This document shows, piece after piece, positions 17,773 through 23,245 of a stretch of DNA of 23,245 bases (positions are counted from its first letter, which is position 1; the number at the start of each line of letters is the position of its first letter). The stretch is taken from assembly GCA_002336725.1 (NCBI GenBank), contig DDEO01000192.1, positions 1 through 23,245 on the forward strand. The letters run 5' to 3'. The position numbers and the translations under genes are program-made. Source of the stretch: Bacteroidetes bacterium UBA1952. Lineage in GTDB: Bacteria > Bacteroidota > Bacteroidia > Chitinophagales > Chitinophagaceae. Under the pieces are notes generated by a model. That model did no database searches and was not told where the DNA came from. It saw nothing but the letters and a program-made list of their open reading frames with translations.

Positions 17773-17966
17773 ATTGGAGGCCCTGCGGGCATTGGACTTC
17801 GCTTCGCGAAATTGGACGGCTCCGACATTAGAGAATTAGCGTATGAATGATTTTCCAATTTCCCTATCTTTCAATTTCGCGAAGCGAAGTCCAATTCTCC
17901 AATTCCGCCGAAGGCGGTGTCCAATTGCCAAAGGCGGTCCAATTCCCTGCCGGGAAATCCAATCTC
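17773..17966. repeat. Mini-hairpin array A with ATTGGA linkers
   Basis: The whole gap between two genes is built from short stems joined by ATTGGA (left part) or its complement TCCAAT (right part). Stems include GCCC-TGC-GGGC (17780-17790), CGCC-GAA-GGCG (17906-17917) and CCC-TGCC-GGG. Two arms are perfectly complementary over 24 bp: 17791-17814 with 17872-17895, around a 57-base middle; AATTGGAG just outside the left arm is matched by CTCCAATT at 17897-17904. The array begins directly after the peptidase stop codon and ends a few bases before the next start. Confidence 0.85.
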
Positions 17967-17970
17967 AACC

Positions 17971-18477
17971 ATGAAGACAATTGGTTTACTCTCCGACACG
18001 CACGGATGGCTCGACGAAAAACTGTCGGGCCATTTTGCGATATGCGATGAAATCTGGCACGCCGGCGATTTTGGCACCGCAGCAGTGGTAGAACAGCTCC
18101 GCAGCTGGGGCAAACCATTGCGCGGGGTGTGGGGCAACATAGATGGCGGCAGCCTGCGCTATGATTTTCCGGAAACCAACGTCTTTATGATAGAAGGCGT
18201 GAAGGTGGCTATGAGGCACATCGGCGGCTATCCGGGGCGCTATGCGCCGGGCGTGAAAGCATGGCTCGAAAAGGAGCAACCCAAACTGTTTATTTCCGGG
18301 CATTCTCATATCCTCAAAGCCCAGTACGACCCGGCGCTGCAATGCCTGCACCTCAATCCGGGCGCTGCCGGAAAGCACGGCTGGCACCAGATGCGAACGG
18401 CGATGCGCTTCGTCATAGATGGCGCTCATATCCGCGACCTGGAAGTGATAGAGCTGGGCAGGCGCGGGGCGCTTTAG
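17971..18477 (+). CDS. YfcE/MJ0936-family metallophosphoesterase
   Basis: 168 residues, a compact calcineurin-like phosphodiesterase. The metal-binding set is in order: Asp 9 and His 11 in LLSDTHG, Asp 33 in WHAGD, Asn 56 in GVWGNID, His 83, then His 111 and His 113 in ISGHSH. The family acts on phosphodiesters in the cytosol with two Mn-type metals; the natural substrate is not known from sequence. ATG 17971 gives the standard start MKTIGLLSDTHG; the frame continues upstream only through the repeat array. Its 3' end faces the purine nucleoside phosphorylase gene. Confidence 0.92.
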   Translation: MKTIGLLSDTHGWLDEKLSGHFAICDEIWHAGDFGTAAVVEQLRSWGKPLRGVWGNIDGGSLRYDFPETNVFMIEGVKVAMRHIGGYPGRYAPGVKAWLEKEQPKLFISGHSHILKAQYDPALQCLHLNPGAAGKHGWHQMRTAMRFVIDGAHIRDLEVIELGRRGAL

Positions 18478-18540
18478 GAAGAAGGCTTATTTCCGGAAAT
18501 GATTTATACCGTTCTTTATTCGCCGCGCCTTCCCGGCACA

Positions 18541-18569
18541 CGTCATTGCGGGCTTGAACCGCAATCGCC
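18541..18569. repeat. REP-like palindrome in the convergent gap
   Basis: CGTCATTGCGG, loop GCTTGAA, then CCGCAATCGCC: a 7-bp perfect stem (18545-18551 with 18559-18565). It resembles the widespread 'GTCATTGCGGGC..GACCCGCAAT' type of dispersed palindrome and sits at the 3' ends of two convergent genes. It could help terminate either message, but has no T-run. It is the only copy I see here. Confidence 0.55.
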
Positions 18570-18594
18570 GCTTTCTGTGTTACGGAAGACGGTA

Positions 18595-19428
18595 TTACAG
18601 CTCGCTCACCAAGGCAGCTACCAGGGCCGCCAGCTTGGGCGCGGCGGCGTTGGCCGCTTCGAGCACTTCTTCGTGGGTGATGACGTTGTTTTCTTCCCGG
18701 ATGCCGAGGTCGGTAACAATGCTTGCGCCAAAGACCTTCATGCCGCCGTGGATGGCCACAATCACTTCCGGAACGGTACTCATGCCCACCACATCGCCGC
18801 CGATGACGTGCAGCCAGTGATATTCGGCTTTGGTTTCAAAAGTGGGGCCTTGCAGACCTACATATACACCAGTGTGTACGTGCAACGCCTGCGCTTCGGC
18901 AATGGCTTTTGCTTTTTCCAGCAGGGCAAAGCTGTATGGCTCAGTCATATCCGGAAAACGGGTGCCGAGGCGCTCGTCGTTGGTACCCCGCAGCGGATGT
19001 TCCGGAAACAGGTTGATATGGTCGCGGATAAGCACAATATCGCCCACGCGGTATTGGCTGTTCATCGCGCCGGCAGCATTGGAAACAATCAATGTTTCGC
19101 AGCCCAGCGCCTGCATCACGCGCACCGGAAACGTAACCACTTCCATAGAGTAGCCTTCGTAGTAGTGGAAGCGACCGGCCAGCAGCACCACCAGCTTTCC
19201 GCCCAGCCGACCGATGATGAGCGCACCGGCGTGGCCTTTGACGGTAGAGACCGGGAACTGTGGAATTTCTTCATACGCAATGCGATGCAATACCTCAACG
19301 GCATTTACCAGTCCGCCCAGCCCGCTGCCCAGAATAATGCCGGCAGTGGGTTTTTCGGGGAGATAGGGTTTTAGGAAATCAGCGGTTTGCTGAATGCGGT
19401 CGTAGAGCGGGAGAGCAGCGTTTGGCAT
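18595..19428 (-). CDS. punA: Purine nucleoside phosphorylase, trimeric type (inosine/guanosine)
   Basis: 277 residues. It splits purine nucleosides with phosphate to base plus (deoxy)ribose-1-phosphate in the cytosolic purine salvage pathway. Motifs in order: GSGLGG at 34-39 (phosphate loop), GHAG near 65-68, RFHYYEGYS at 86-94, SNAAGAMN at 116-123, GVYVGLQGPTFET at 187-199 and VGMSTVPE at 214-221. All are hallmarks of the trimeric PNP (PunA/XapA/human PNP) group. Residues 239-240 are Thr-Asp where the human enzyme has Thr-Asn; this Asp may influence base choice. ATG 19428 has a -7-like box nine bases upstream. The symbol is given by family; XapA-like specificity cannot be excluded. Confidence 0.93.
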   Translation of the reverse strand: MPNAALPLYDRIQQTADFLKPYLPEKPTAGIILGSGLGGLVNAVEVLHRIAYEEIPQFPVSTVKGHAGALIIGRLGGKLVVLLAGRFHYYEGYSMEVVTFPVRVMQALGCETLIVSNAAGAMNSQYRVGDIVLIRDHINLFPEHPLRGTNDERLGTRFPDMTEPYSFALLEKAKAIAEAQALHVHTGVYVGLQGPTFETKAEYHWLHVIGGDVVGMSTVPEVIVAIHGGMKVFGASIVTDLGIREENNVITHEEVLEAANAAAPKLAALVAALVSEL

Positions 19429-19437
19429 AAGGAGCCG

Positions 19438-19445
19438 CGAAGGTA
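19438..19445 (-). promoter_or_regulatory. Candidate -7 box of the purine nucleoside phosphorylase gene
   Basis: Minus-strand TACCTTCG, one base from TAnnTTTG, lies nine bases before the ATG, so the leader would be only a few bases. A TTCCGGAA palindrome (19481-19488) lies just upstream. A -33 TTTG is not clear. Confidence 0.4.
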
Positions 19446-19558
19446 AAAAACGCCGGGCGGATGCGCAGCAACGAGTGATTTTCCGGAAATCCGCCCCCTA
19501 CCCTGCGTCGTTTTTCGGTTCTTTTTATACGGCCAATCCCGAAACCGGTTCTTTTATT

Positions 19559-21115
19559 TTAAACCGAAGCCGACGGCTGTACCTTCTTTTCTTGCAGCCA
19601 TTGCTCCCAATCCTGAAGCTGTTTTCCTTTCAGCACGCGCGGAAATTTATTCATCGCGCCCTCCTTGCCTTTGGCACGCATATATTCATAAAATACGTCG
19701 CTTGGATAAATATCCACAAACACCCCTTTGAGGGCCGAAGTGCGCTCTACGGCGTAATCGTCGTTCACCTCTCGGAGCGTTTCGTCGAGAATGGCTTTCA
19801 CCTTTCCGGCATCTATATGGGGCGCGTCTGCGCCAATAGCCCAGCGATGGGCAAAGCCATTATCATAATTAAATCCATTCACCGTAAACTCCCGAATCGT
19901 GATGCCCAGTTGGCGGTTTACCCGTGCTATGGCTTCGGTGAGGTTGTCGATGCTCGTGTGTTCGCCGCAGATAGAAAGAAACTGTTTGGTGCGGCCCACA
20001 ATCACAATTTCGCCCTCTTTGGCATTGGTAAAGCGCACCACATCGCCAATCAGATAGCGCCAGGCACCGGAAGCGGTGGTGAGCAAAACGGCATAATCCA
20101 CGCCTTCTTCCACTTCGTGGATCAGGGCCGTTTGGGGGAAGGGAATGCAGCGCCCGTCTTCATCAAAGTTCGTGCTGTTGAAGGGTACAAACTCGTAGAA
20201 AATACCGTTGTTGAGCACCAGTTTGATGCCCGGTTCGCCGGGCCGCGCCTGATAGCCGAAGCTGCCCTCCGAGGCCATATAGGTCTCAATATAAATAATA
20301 GGCTTGCCCAGCAGCCGTGCAAAAGACTCGCGGTAGGGGCCAAAAGCAACGCCACCGTGGATATAAATATTGAAGTTGGGCCAGATATCATGAATGGTTT
20401 TCACCCGGTGATACGCCACAATGCGTTCCAGCACAATCTGCACCCAGGCCGGCACGCCGGCAATCGTGCCCACATCCCATTTGGGCGCCAGCTTCACAAT
20501 CTGTTCGATGCGGTCTTCCCAATCGGGTACGCGCGATATTTTCTGCCCCGGTTTGTAGAGCAGGCGACTTGCCCAGCGCGGCATATTTTTGGCGGAGATG
20601 CCGCTCATATCGCCCTCATAGTAGCCGTCTTTTTCAAAAAGAGAGGTTGTTCCGCCCAGCATCAGCAGGCCCTTGGTAAAAGTCTCCTCCGGCACGTTGA
20701 AATCCACCAGGCTAAAAAGCTGCCGGAAACCCATTCGGCGAATGGATCGAATCATATCGCTCGTTACCGGAATATGCTTGGAGGCCGAGCCGGAAGTGCC
20801 GCTCGAGAGCGCGAAATACTTCACCTTACCGGGCCAGCTCACATTTTCCTTCCCTTCCAGCGCCAGATGCCACCACTCGTTGTGCATCTTGTCATAGTCA
20901 TATACGGGAACTATTTTTTGATACGCCCGTACAAAATCCAGTTCCTGTTCCAGAATACCGCCAAAATCGTAGTGTTTGCCAAATAGCGTGTATTGGCCGC
21001 GCTCGAGCAGCTTGCGCAGTTCGCGGCGCTGATAGACTTCGGGCGTGGCGGTGTTGCGCGCCATGCGCTTGCGAAGTTTGATAGAACGGGTGATGAGGGA
21101 ACCGAGTAGAGCCAT
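19559..21115 (-). CDS. GH3-family protein (acyl-adenylate/amide-synthetase-like)
   Basis: 518 residues, close to the usual GH3 length. Plant GH3 enzymes join acyl acids such as auxin to amino acids through acyl-adenylates; bacterial members have no established substrate. The three ATP/AMP motifs are present: ALSSGTSGSASK at 102-113, ETYMASEG at 277-284, and YLIGD at 354-358 with GRTK at 374-377. The N-terminus (RNTATPEVYQRRELRKLLE) and C-terminal region (DETLREVNDDYAVERT) also fit. ATG 21115 is preceded directly by repeat array B, with no clear promoter box between. Separate transcription from the neighbouring phosphorylase is likely because 130 bp and a promoter-like box lie between them. 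Confidence 0.93.
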   Translation of the reverse strand: MALLGSLITRSIKLRKRMARNTATPEVYQRRELRKLLERGQYTLFGKHYDFGGILEQELDFVRAYQKIVPVYDYDKMHNEWWHLALEGKENVSWPGKVKYFALSSGTSGSASKHIPVTSDMIRSIRRMGFRQLFSLVDFNVPEETFTKGLLMLGGTTSLFEKDGYYEGDMSGISAKNMPRWASRLLYKPGQKISRVPDWEDRIEQIVKLAPKWDVGTIAGVPAWVQIVLERIVAYHRVKTIHDIWPNFNIYIHGGVAFGPYRESFARLLGKPIIYIETYMASEGSFGYQARPGEPGIKLVLNNGIFYEFVPFNSTNFDEDGRCIPFPQTALIHEVEEGVDYAVLLTTASGAWRYLIGDVVRFTNAKEGEIVIVGRTKQFLSICGEHTSIDNLTEAIARVNRQLGITIREFTVNGFNYDNGFAHRWAIGADAPHIDAGKVKAILDETLREVNDDYAVERTSALKGVFVDIYPSDVFYEYMRAKGKEGAMNKFPRVLKGKQLQDWEQWLQEKKVQPSASV

Positions 21116-21118
21116 GAG

Positions 21119-21391
21119 TTAGTTGGAAACACTTCGTGCCGTTGGAGCCTGTGGCTTGGAAGCCCTTCGGGCGTTGGACACGCTTCGCGTTGTTGGAGCC
21201 TGCGGCTTGTTTCGTTAAAAATTGCAGGGAAAAAGATTGATAATGAAATCAGGTTTTGTTGGGAAAGGTGCGCAACAGACTAAACGCCTCGGACAGTGAA
21301 TCTGTTTTCAACTCAAAGCCGAAGGCTCCAACAGCTTTAGCGTCCAACAGCGAAGCACTCCAACGCCGCAGGTGTCCAACAACAGAAAACG
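21119..21391. repeat. Mini-hairpin array B with GTTGGA linkers
   Basis: The longest gene-free gap (21116-21392) is mostly this array. Left arm (21121-21210): GTTGGA units alternate with stems CAC-TTC-GTG, GCC-TGT-GGC, GCCC-TTC-GGGC, ACGC-TTC-GCGT and GCC-TGC-GGC. Right arm (21314-21384) is in the opposite direction (TCCAAC) with AGCC-GAA-GGCT, GCTTTAGC, GCGAAGC and CGCC-GCA-GGTG. The unit period is about 16-19 bases. GTTGGAGCCTGTGGCTTG (21141) recurs at 21192 with one change and inverted at 21314-21332. The middle (about 21211-21310) is AT-rich and unstructured to my eye. Confidence 0.85.
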
Positions 21392-21403
21392 CTTACGCGT
21401 TTT
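21386..21403 (-). terminator. Hairpin holding the dehydrogenase stop codon in its loop
   Basis: On the minus strand AAAACGC, loop GTAA, GCGTTTT: the TAA stop of the dehydrogenase gene (21395-21393) is the last part of the loop. Three GC pairs flanked by A/T pairs resemble a weak symmetric terminator. It also reads as the outermost stem of array B. Confidence 0.5.
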
Positions 21404-22607
21404 CCGTCGTCCCCGCGTATTCGCTCAGGTATTCAAAATGGGGCGTGAGGCGACCATTTTCGCAGATGGTGGCGCGGCGCAGGATGCTGTTGTCTGCTTC
21501 GAGCAGTGCCGGAACGATATATTTTATTAACTGCTCACCAAAGTAGGCCGAAGCGTCGCGCGGGAGTTCGTTGGGCAGGTTGTCCACCGCCATCACGTCA
21601 ATCGTGTCGTCGTTGTTTTGGAAAGGTGCCGTTTTGTGGATTGTTTCGCGATCGATGCCATAGACCGGGTCGGCAATCGTAGAAGCGCCGAGGTTGATAG
21701 GCACGGAGCCAAAGGCATCGCAGGTAATATCGGCGATGACACGGATGCGAAAATCCGGCGCTTTCACGTCTTCCGGTTCAAAAAGCCGGTCGATATCGTG
21801 ATCCCAATAGATACCATTAATCAGAATATCAGTATTAGGCAGATAGGGTTCAAAGGTACATTGATAGCGTTTTGGGTGGGCGTGAAACTCGTCGCGGTCG
21901 TAGCCGCCGCCGTCTTTGCGCCGATAAAGGCTTTCGCCCTTCAGGTGGGTAAATACCGGTTCATCAAAGCCTTTTTTCCGGAAATCTTCGGGGCTTACTT
22001 CGCGGATATTCAATTGGTGCAGCACCTCCAGAGCGCCTTGCGCCACGCGTCCCGAGCCAGTCAGCACGATGCGCAATGCGGGCAGTTTCACGTCTTTATA
22101 CAGCCCTTTGAGGTGTTCATAATCGTGTACTGCATGAGCCGCCGGCAAATTCAGTTTTCCGGTACGCGCGCCCCAGGTTTTAAAAGCGTTGTGCGTTCCT
22201 ACAATGCCCGCCCAGGTGCCGAAACCCAGCACGCGGCTGCCGTCTTCGTGGGTAAGGGTTTCGTAGTCTATCATGCGAATTTCCTTTTCAATCAAAGCCC
22301 GCATCAGGGGCTGATTATAGGGCTGCGCCTTCTTGGTATGGGAGAAAAAGAAGTAGGTTTTTCCGGAAATCAGGTCTTTAACCGGCACTTCCTTCACGCC
22401 CATCAGCACGTCGCAGCTGCTCAAATCCTCGCGCAGCTCCAGGCCGGCGGCGCGATATTCTTCATCGCGGTAGCAGCGGGTTGGGCTGGGCTGCACCAGC
22501 ACTTCCACACCGGGAAACAATTTAGAAAGAGAAGCGGCCTGCCGGGGAGAAAAGGGAACACGGGAGTCGGGCGGATTTTTGCCCTCACGAATAATACCGA
22601 TGCGCAC
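21393..22607 (-). CDS. NAD(P)-dependent saccharopine/alanine dehydrogenase-like enzyme
   Basis: 404 residues from GTG 22607, giving MRIGIIREGKNPPDSRVPFSP, the standard start of the AlaDH/PNT N-terminal domain with the substrate-binding Arg and Lys. An N-terminal catalytic domain with KEVPVKDL and TYFFFSHTKKAQPYN (LYS1-type), then IDYETLTHEDGSRVLGFGTWAG, leads to a Rossmann domain with IVLTGSGRVAQGALEVL near the middle. Late motifs VIADITCDAFGSVP and TIDVMAVDNLPNELPRDAS are typical of LYS1-like saccharopine dehydrogenases. It should interconvert saccharopine and lysine plus 2-oxoglutarate, or act on a related amino acid. A longer frame overlaps hscB and is a shadow. The -7 box at 22638-22645 fits this start. 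Confidence 0.88.
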   Translation of the reverse strand: MRIGIIREGKNPPDSRVPFSPRQAASLSKLFPGVEVLVQPSPTRCYRDEEYRAAGLELREDLSSCDVLMGVKEVPVKDLISGKTYFFFSHTKKAQPYNQPLMRALIEKEIRMIDYETLTHEDGSRVLGFGTWAGIVGTHNAFKTWGARTGKLNLPAAHAVHDYEHLKGLYKDVKLPALRIVLTGSGRVAQGALEVLHQLNIREVSPEDFRKKGFDEPVFTHLKGESLYRRKDGGGYDRDEFHAHPKRYQCTFEPYLPNTDILINGIYWDHDIDRLFEPEDVKAPDFRIRVIADITCDAFGSVPINLGASTIADPVYGIDRETIHKTAPFQNNDDTIDVMAVDNLPNELPRDASAYFGEQLIKYIVPALLEADNSILRRATICENGRLTPHFEYLSEYAGTTENA

Positions 22608-22625
22608 GGAAGAGAGAGGTTTGTT

Positions 22626-22633
22626 TAATTTTG
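22626..22633 (+). promoter_or_regulatory. -7 promoter box of hscB
   Basis: TAATTTTG matches TAnnTTTG fully and ends 19 bases before the hscB ATG. No good TTTG is seen at -33, which falls inside the divergent gene. Confidence 0.55.
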
Positions 22634-22637
22634 GCCG

Positions 22638-22645
22638 CAAAGATA
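22638..22645 (-). promoter_or_regulatory. -7 promoter box of the dehydrogenase gene
   Basis: Minus-strand TATCTTTG (followed by C) matches TAnnTTTG fully. It predicts a start near 22631 and a leader of about 24 bases to the GTG. It faces the hscB box with only four bases between, so the two promoters must compete. Confidence 0.6.
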
Positions 22646-22652
22646 CTAAGCC

Positions 22653-23144
22653 ATGTCCCCGGCGACCGATTATTTCCAGCTCCTCGGCCTCGAAAGAGGC
22701 TTCAACCCTGACAAGGCCGATTTGCGCCGCCGGTTTTATGCCCAAAGCGCCGCCGTGCATCCCGACCGCTTTGCAACGCACGATGCCGCCGCGCAAGCAG
22801 CCGCTTTGCAACAAACCGCTTTGCTCAACGAGGCGTTGCGCGTCCTCTCCCACCCCATATTGCGGCTGGGACATTTGCTGGCGCTGGAAGGGCATCCGCT
22901 TCCGGAAAATTATGCCCTGCCGCCGGATTTTATGATGGAGATGATGGACCTCAACGAGCTGGCCGAGGACAATCCGGAAGCGGCGCAGGCGCAGTTGAAA
23001 GATCTGGAGGCCGACTGGCAGCAAAATCTTAACGCGCTGGTTGCCCGCTACGAAAGCGGCGAACGTTCGGAAGCCCTTTTCGGCGCGTTGCAGGAGGTCT
23101 ATTTCCGGAAGAAATATCTGGAAAGGGCGGCGCAGCCGACTTAA
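22653..23144 (+). CDS. hscB: Fe-S cluster assembly co-chaperone HscB (J-domain)
   Basis: 163 residues, close to the family length of about 170. HscB delivers the scaffold protein IscU to the Hsp70 partner HscA and stimulates its ATPase. The N-terminal J-domain (about 5-75) starts DYFQLLGLERGFN and has the HPD motif at 36-38 (VHPDRF), followed by the HscB-type NEALRVLSHPILRLGHLLAL. The C-terminal three-helix IscU-binding domain (about 90-160) has PPDFMMEMMDLNELAED, the acidic/Met signature, and the ending VYFRKKYLER. ATG 22653 gives the normal start. No iscU or hscA lies nearby, so the gene is apart from an isc cluster. Two iterated palindromes are in or beside its 3' end. Confidence 0.95.
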   Translation: MSPATDYFQLLGLERGFNPDKADLRRRFYAQSAAVHPDRFATHDAAAQAAALQQTALLNEALRVLSHPILRLGHLLALEGHPLPENYALPPDFMMEMMDLNELAEDNPEAAQAQLKDLEADWQQNLNALVARYESGERSEALFGALQEVYFRKKYLERAAQPT

Positions 23145-23172
23145 AATTTCCGGAAAATCAGCTCTTTACGGG

Positions 23173-23204
23173 TTGGAAAATAGCACCTCCTCCCCGTACA
23201 TTTG
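23173..23204 (+). promoter_or_regulatory. Promoter of the tRNA-Leu gene
   Basis: TTGG at 23173-23176 and TACATTTG at 23197-23204, 20 bases apart, fit the Bacteroidota vegetative promoter (TTTG about -33, TAnnTTTG about -7). The transcription start would be about 23211, just before the mature tRNA 5' end. Confidence 0.7.
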
Positions 23205-23215
23205 CGCTCCTTATT

Positions 23216-23245
23216 GCCCGGATGGCGGAATTGGTAGACGCACTA
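23216..23245 (+). tRNA. tRNA-Leu, 5' part only
   Basis: GCCCGGATGGCGGAATTGG and the following TAGACGCACTA are the acceptor 5' strand, D-arm and anticodon-stem approach of a bacterial leucine tRNA. The window ends before the anticodon, so the isoacceptor cannot be given. Confidence 0.9.

Larger units (their letters stand above)
549..23155. repeat. Highly iterated palindrome TTCCGGAA (24 dispersed copies)
   Basis: This entry covers a dispersed motif, not a continuous element. First bases of the 24 copies found by eye: 549, 1022, 2363, 2446, 2573, 5563, 5824, 6215, 8265, 8535, 8922, 9525, 12663, 13355, 18167, 18491, 18766, 19000, 19481, 21976, 22361, 22900, 23103, 23148. Fourteen extend to the 10-mer TTTCCGGAAA. 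Inside genes the motif falls in all three codon phases (F-R-K/N, x-S-G-N/K/T, x-P-E), so it is selected as DNA rather than as protein. Six copies (549, 2446, 2573, 18491, 19481, 23148) lie between genes although gaps make up only about 8% of the window. Its role is unknown; a methylation or chromosome-organising site is possible. Confidence 0.85.

Noticed and set aside
18499..19374. 291-residue plus-strand open frame over the purine nucleoside phosphorylase gene
   Set aside because: It is a shadow of a gene with complete family motifs.
19475..20986. 503-residue plus-strand open frame over the GH3 gene
   Set aside because: It is antisense to a gene with all three GH3 motifs; its translation is rich in His and Arg and lacks recognisable domains.
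21119..21391. CRISPR array
   Set aside because: The constant part is only 6 bases, the variable parts are self-complementary and 10-13 bases long, direction flips in the middle, and no cas genes are present.
21618..22628. 336-residue plus-strand open frame over the dehydrogenase gene
   Set aside because: It is the mirror of the minus-strand gene, whose N-terminal and Rossmann motifs are clear.
22608..23024. Extension of the dehydrogenase frame through hscB to 23024
   Set aside because: It would bury hscB, whose J-domain is intact; the family begins at MRIGIIREGK, matching GTG 22607.

Overview
The window looks like chromosomal DNA of a Bacteroidota bacterium, perhaps from the Chitinophagia/Saprospiria side (inference; no marker gene fixes the genus). 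The evidence is the gene families present: a bacterial GH3 protein, a secreted C1B peptidase, a giant TANFOR-type surface protein, an AraC regulator with the DUF6597-like front half, and a 67K-type SppA. In addition there are no clear Shine-Dalgarno sites before the starts, and -7 promoter boxes of the Bacteroidota form TAnnTTTG stand before tRNA-Leu, hscB and the lysine-pathway dehydrogenase.

Layout, left to right. (1) 1-513: folK on the minus strand, 3' end outside the window, divergent from sppA (650-2431). (2) 2619-3416: AraC-type regulator closed by a strong terminator. (3) 3554-15287: a four-gene plus-strand cell-envelope operon made of a kelch/Fn3-like lipoprotein, a beta-barrel outer-membrane protein, a 1924-residue TANFOR protein whose start overlaps the barrel gene's stop (ATGA), and a fibronectin-III protein, closed by a hairpin terminator. 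All four have export signals and none shows an obvious T9SS C-terminal sorting domain, so they probably form or decorate one surface assembly of unknown role. (4) 15421-16425: minus-strand ccmB and a small orphan antitoxin-like gene. (5) 16594-18477: secreted bleomycin-hydrolase-like peptidase and a YfcE-like phosphodiesterase, separated by a hairpin-rich repeat array. (6) 18595-22607: minus-strand purine nucleoside phosphorylase, GH3-family protein and a saccharopine/alanine dehydrogenase-like enzyme, the last two separated by a second repeat array. (7) 22653 to end: hscB and the 5' end of a tRNA-Leu gene, on the plus strand.

The two most unusual signals are not genes. First, the palindrome TTCCGGAA occurs 24 times by hand count, against about 0.35 expected for a random 8-mer, in all three codon phases and in gaps: a highly iterated palindrome comparable in kind to cyanobacterial HIP1. 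Second, two intergenic regions (17773-17966 and 21119-21403) are built almost wholly from mini-hairpins of different sequence but conserved shape, joined by a constant ATTGGA or GTTGGA linker and arranged as facing arms; one holds a 24-bp perfect inverted repeat. No stretch longer than 277 bp lacks a gene.
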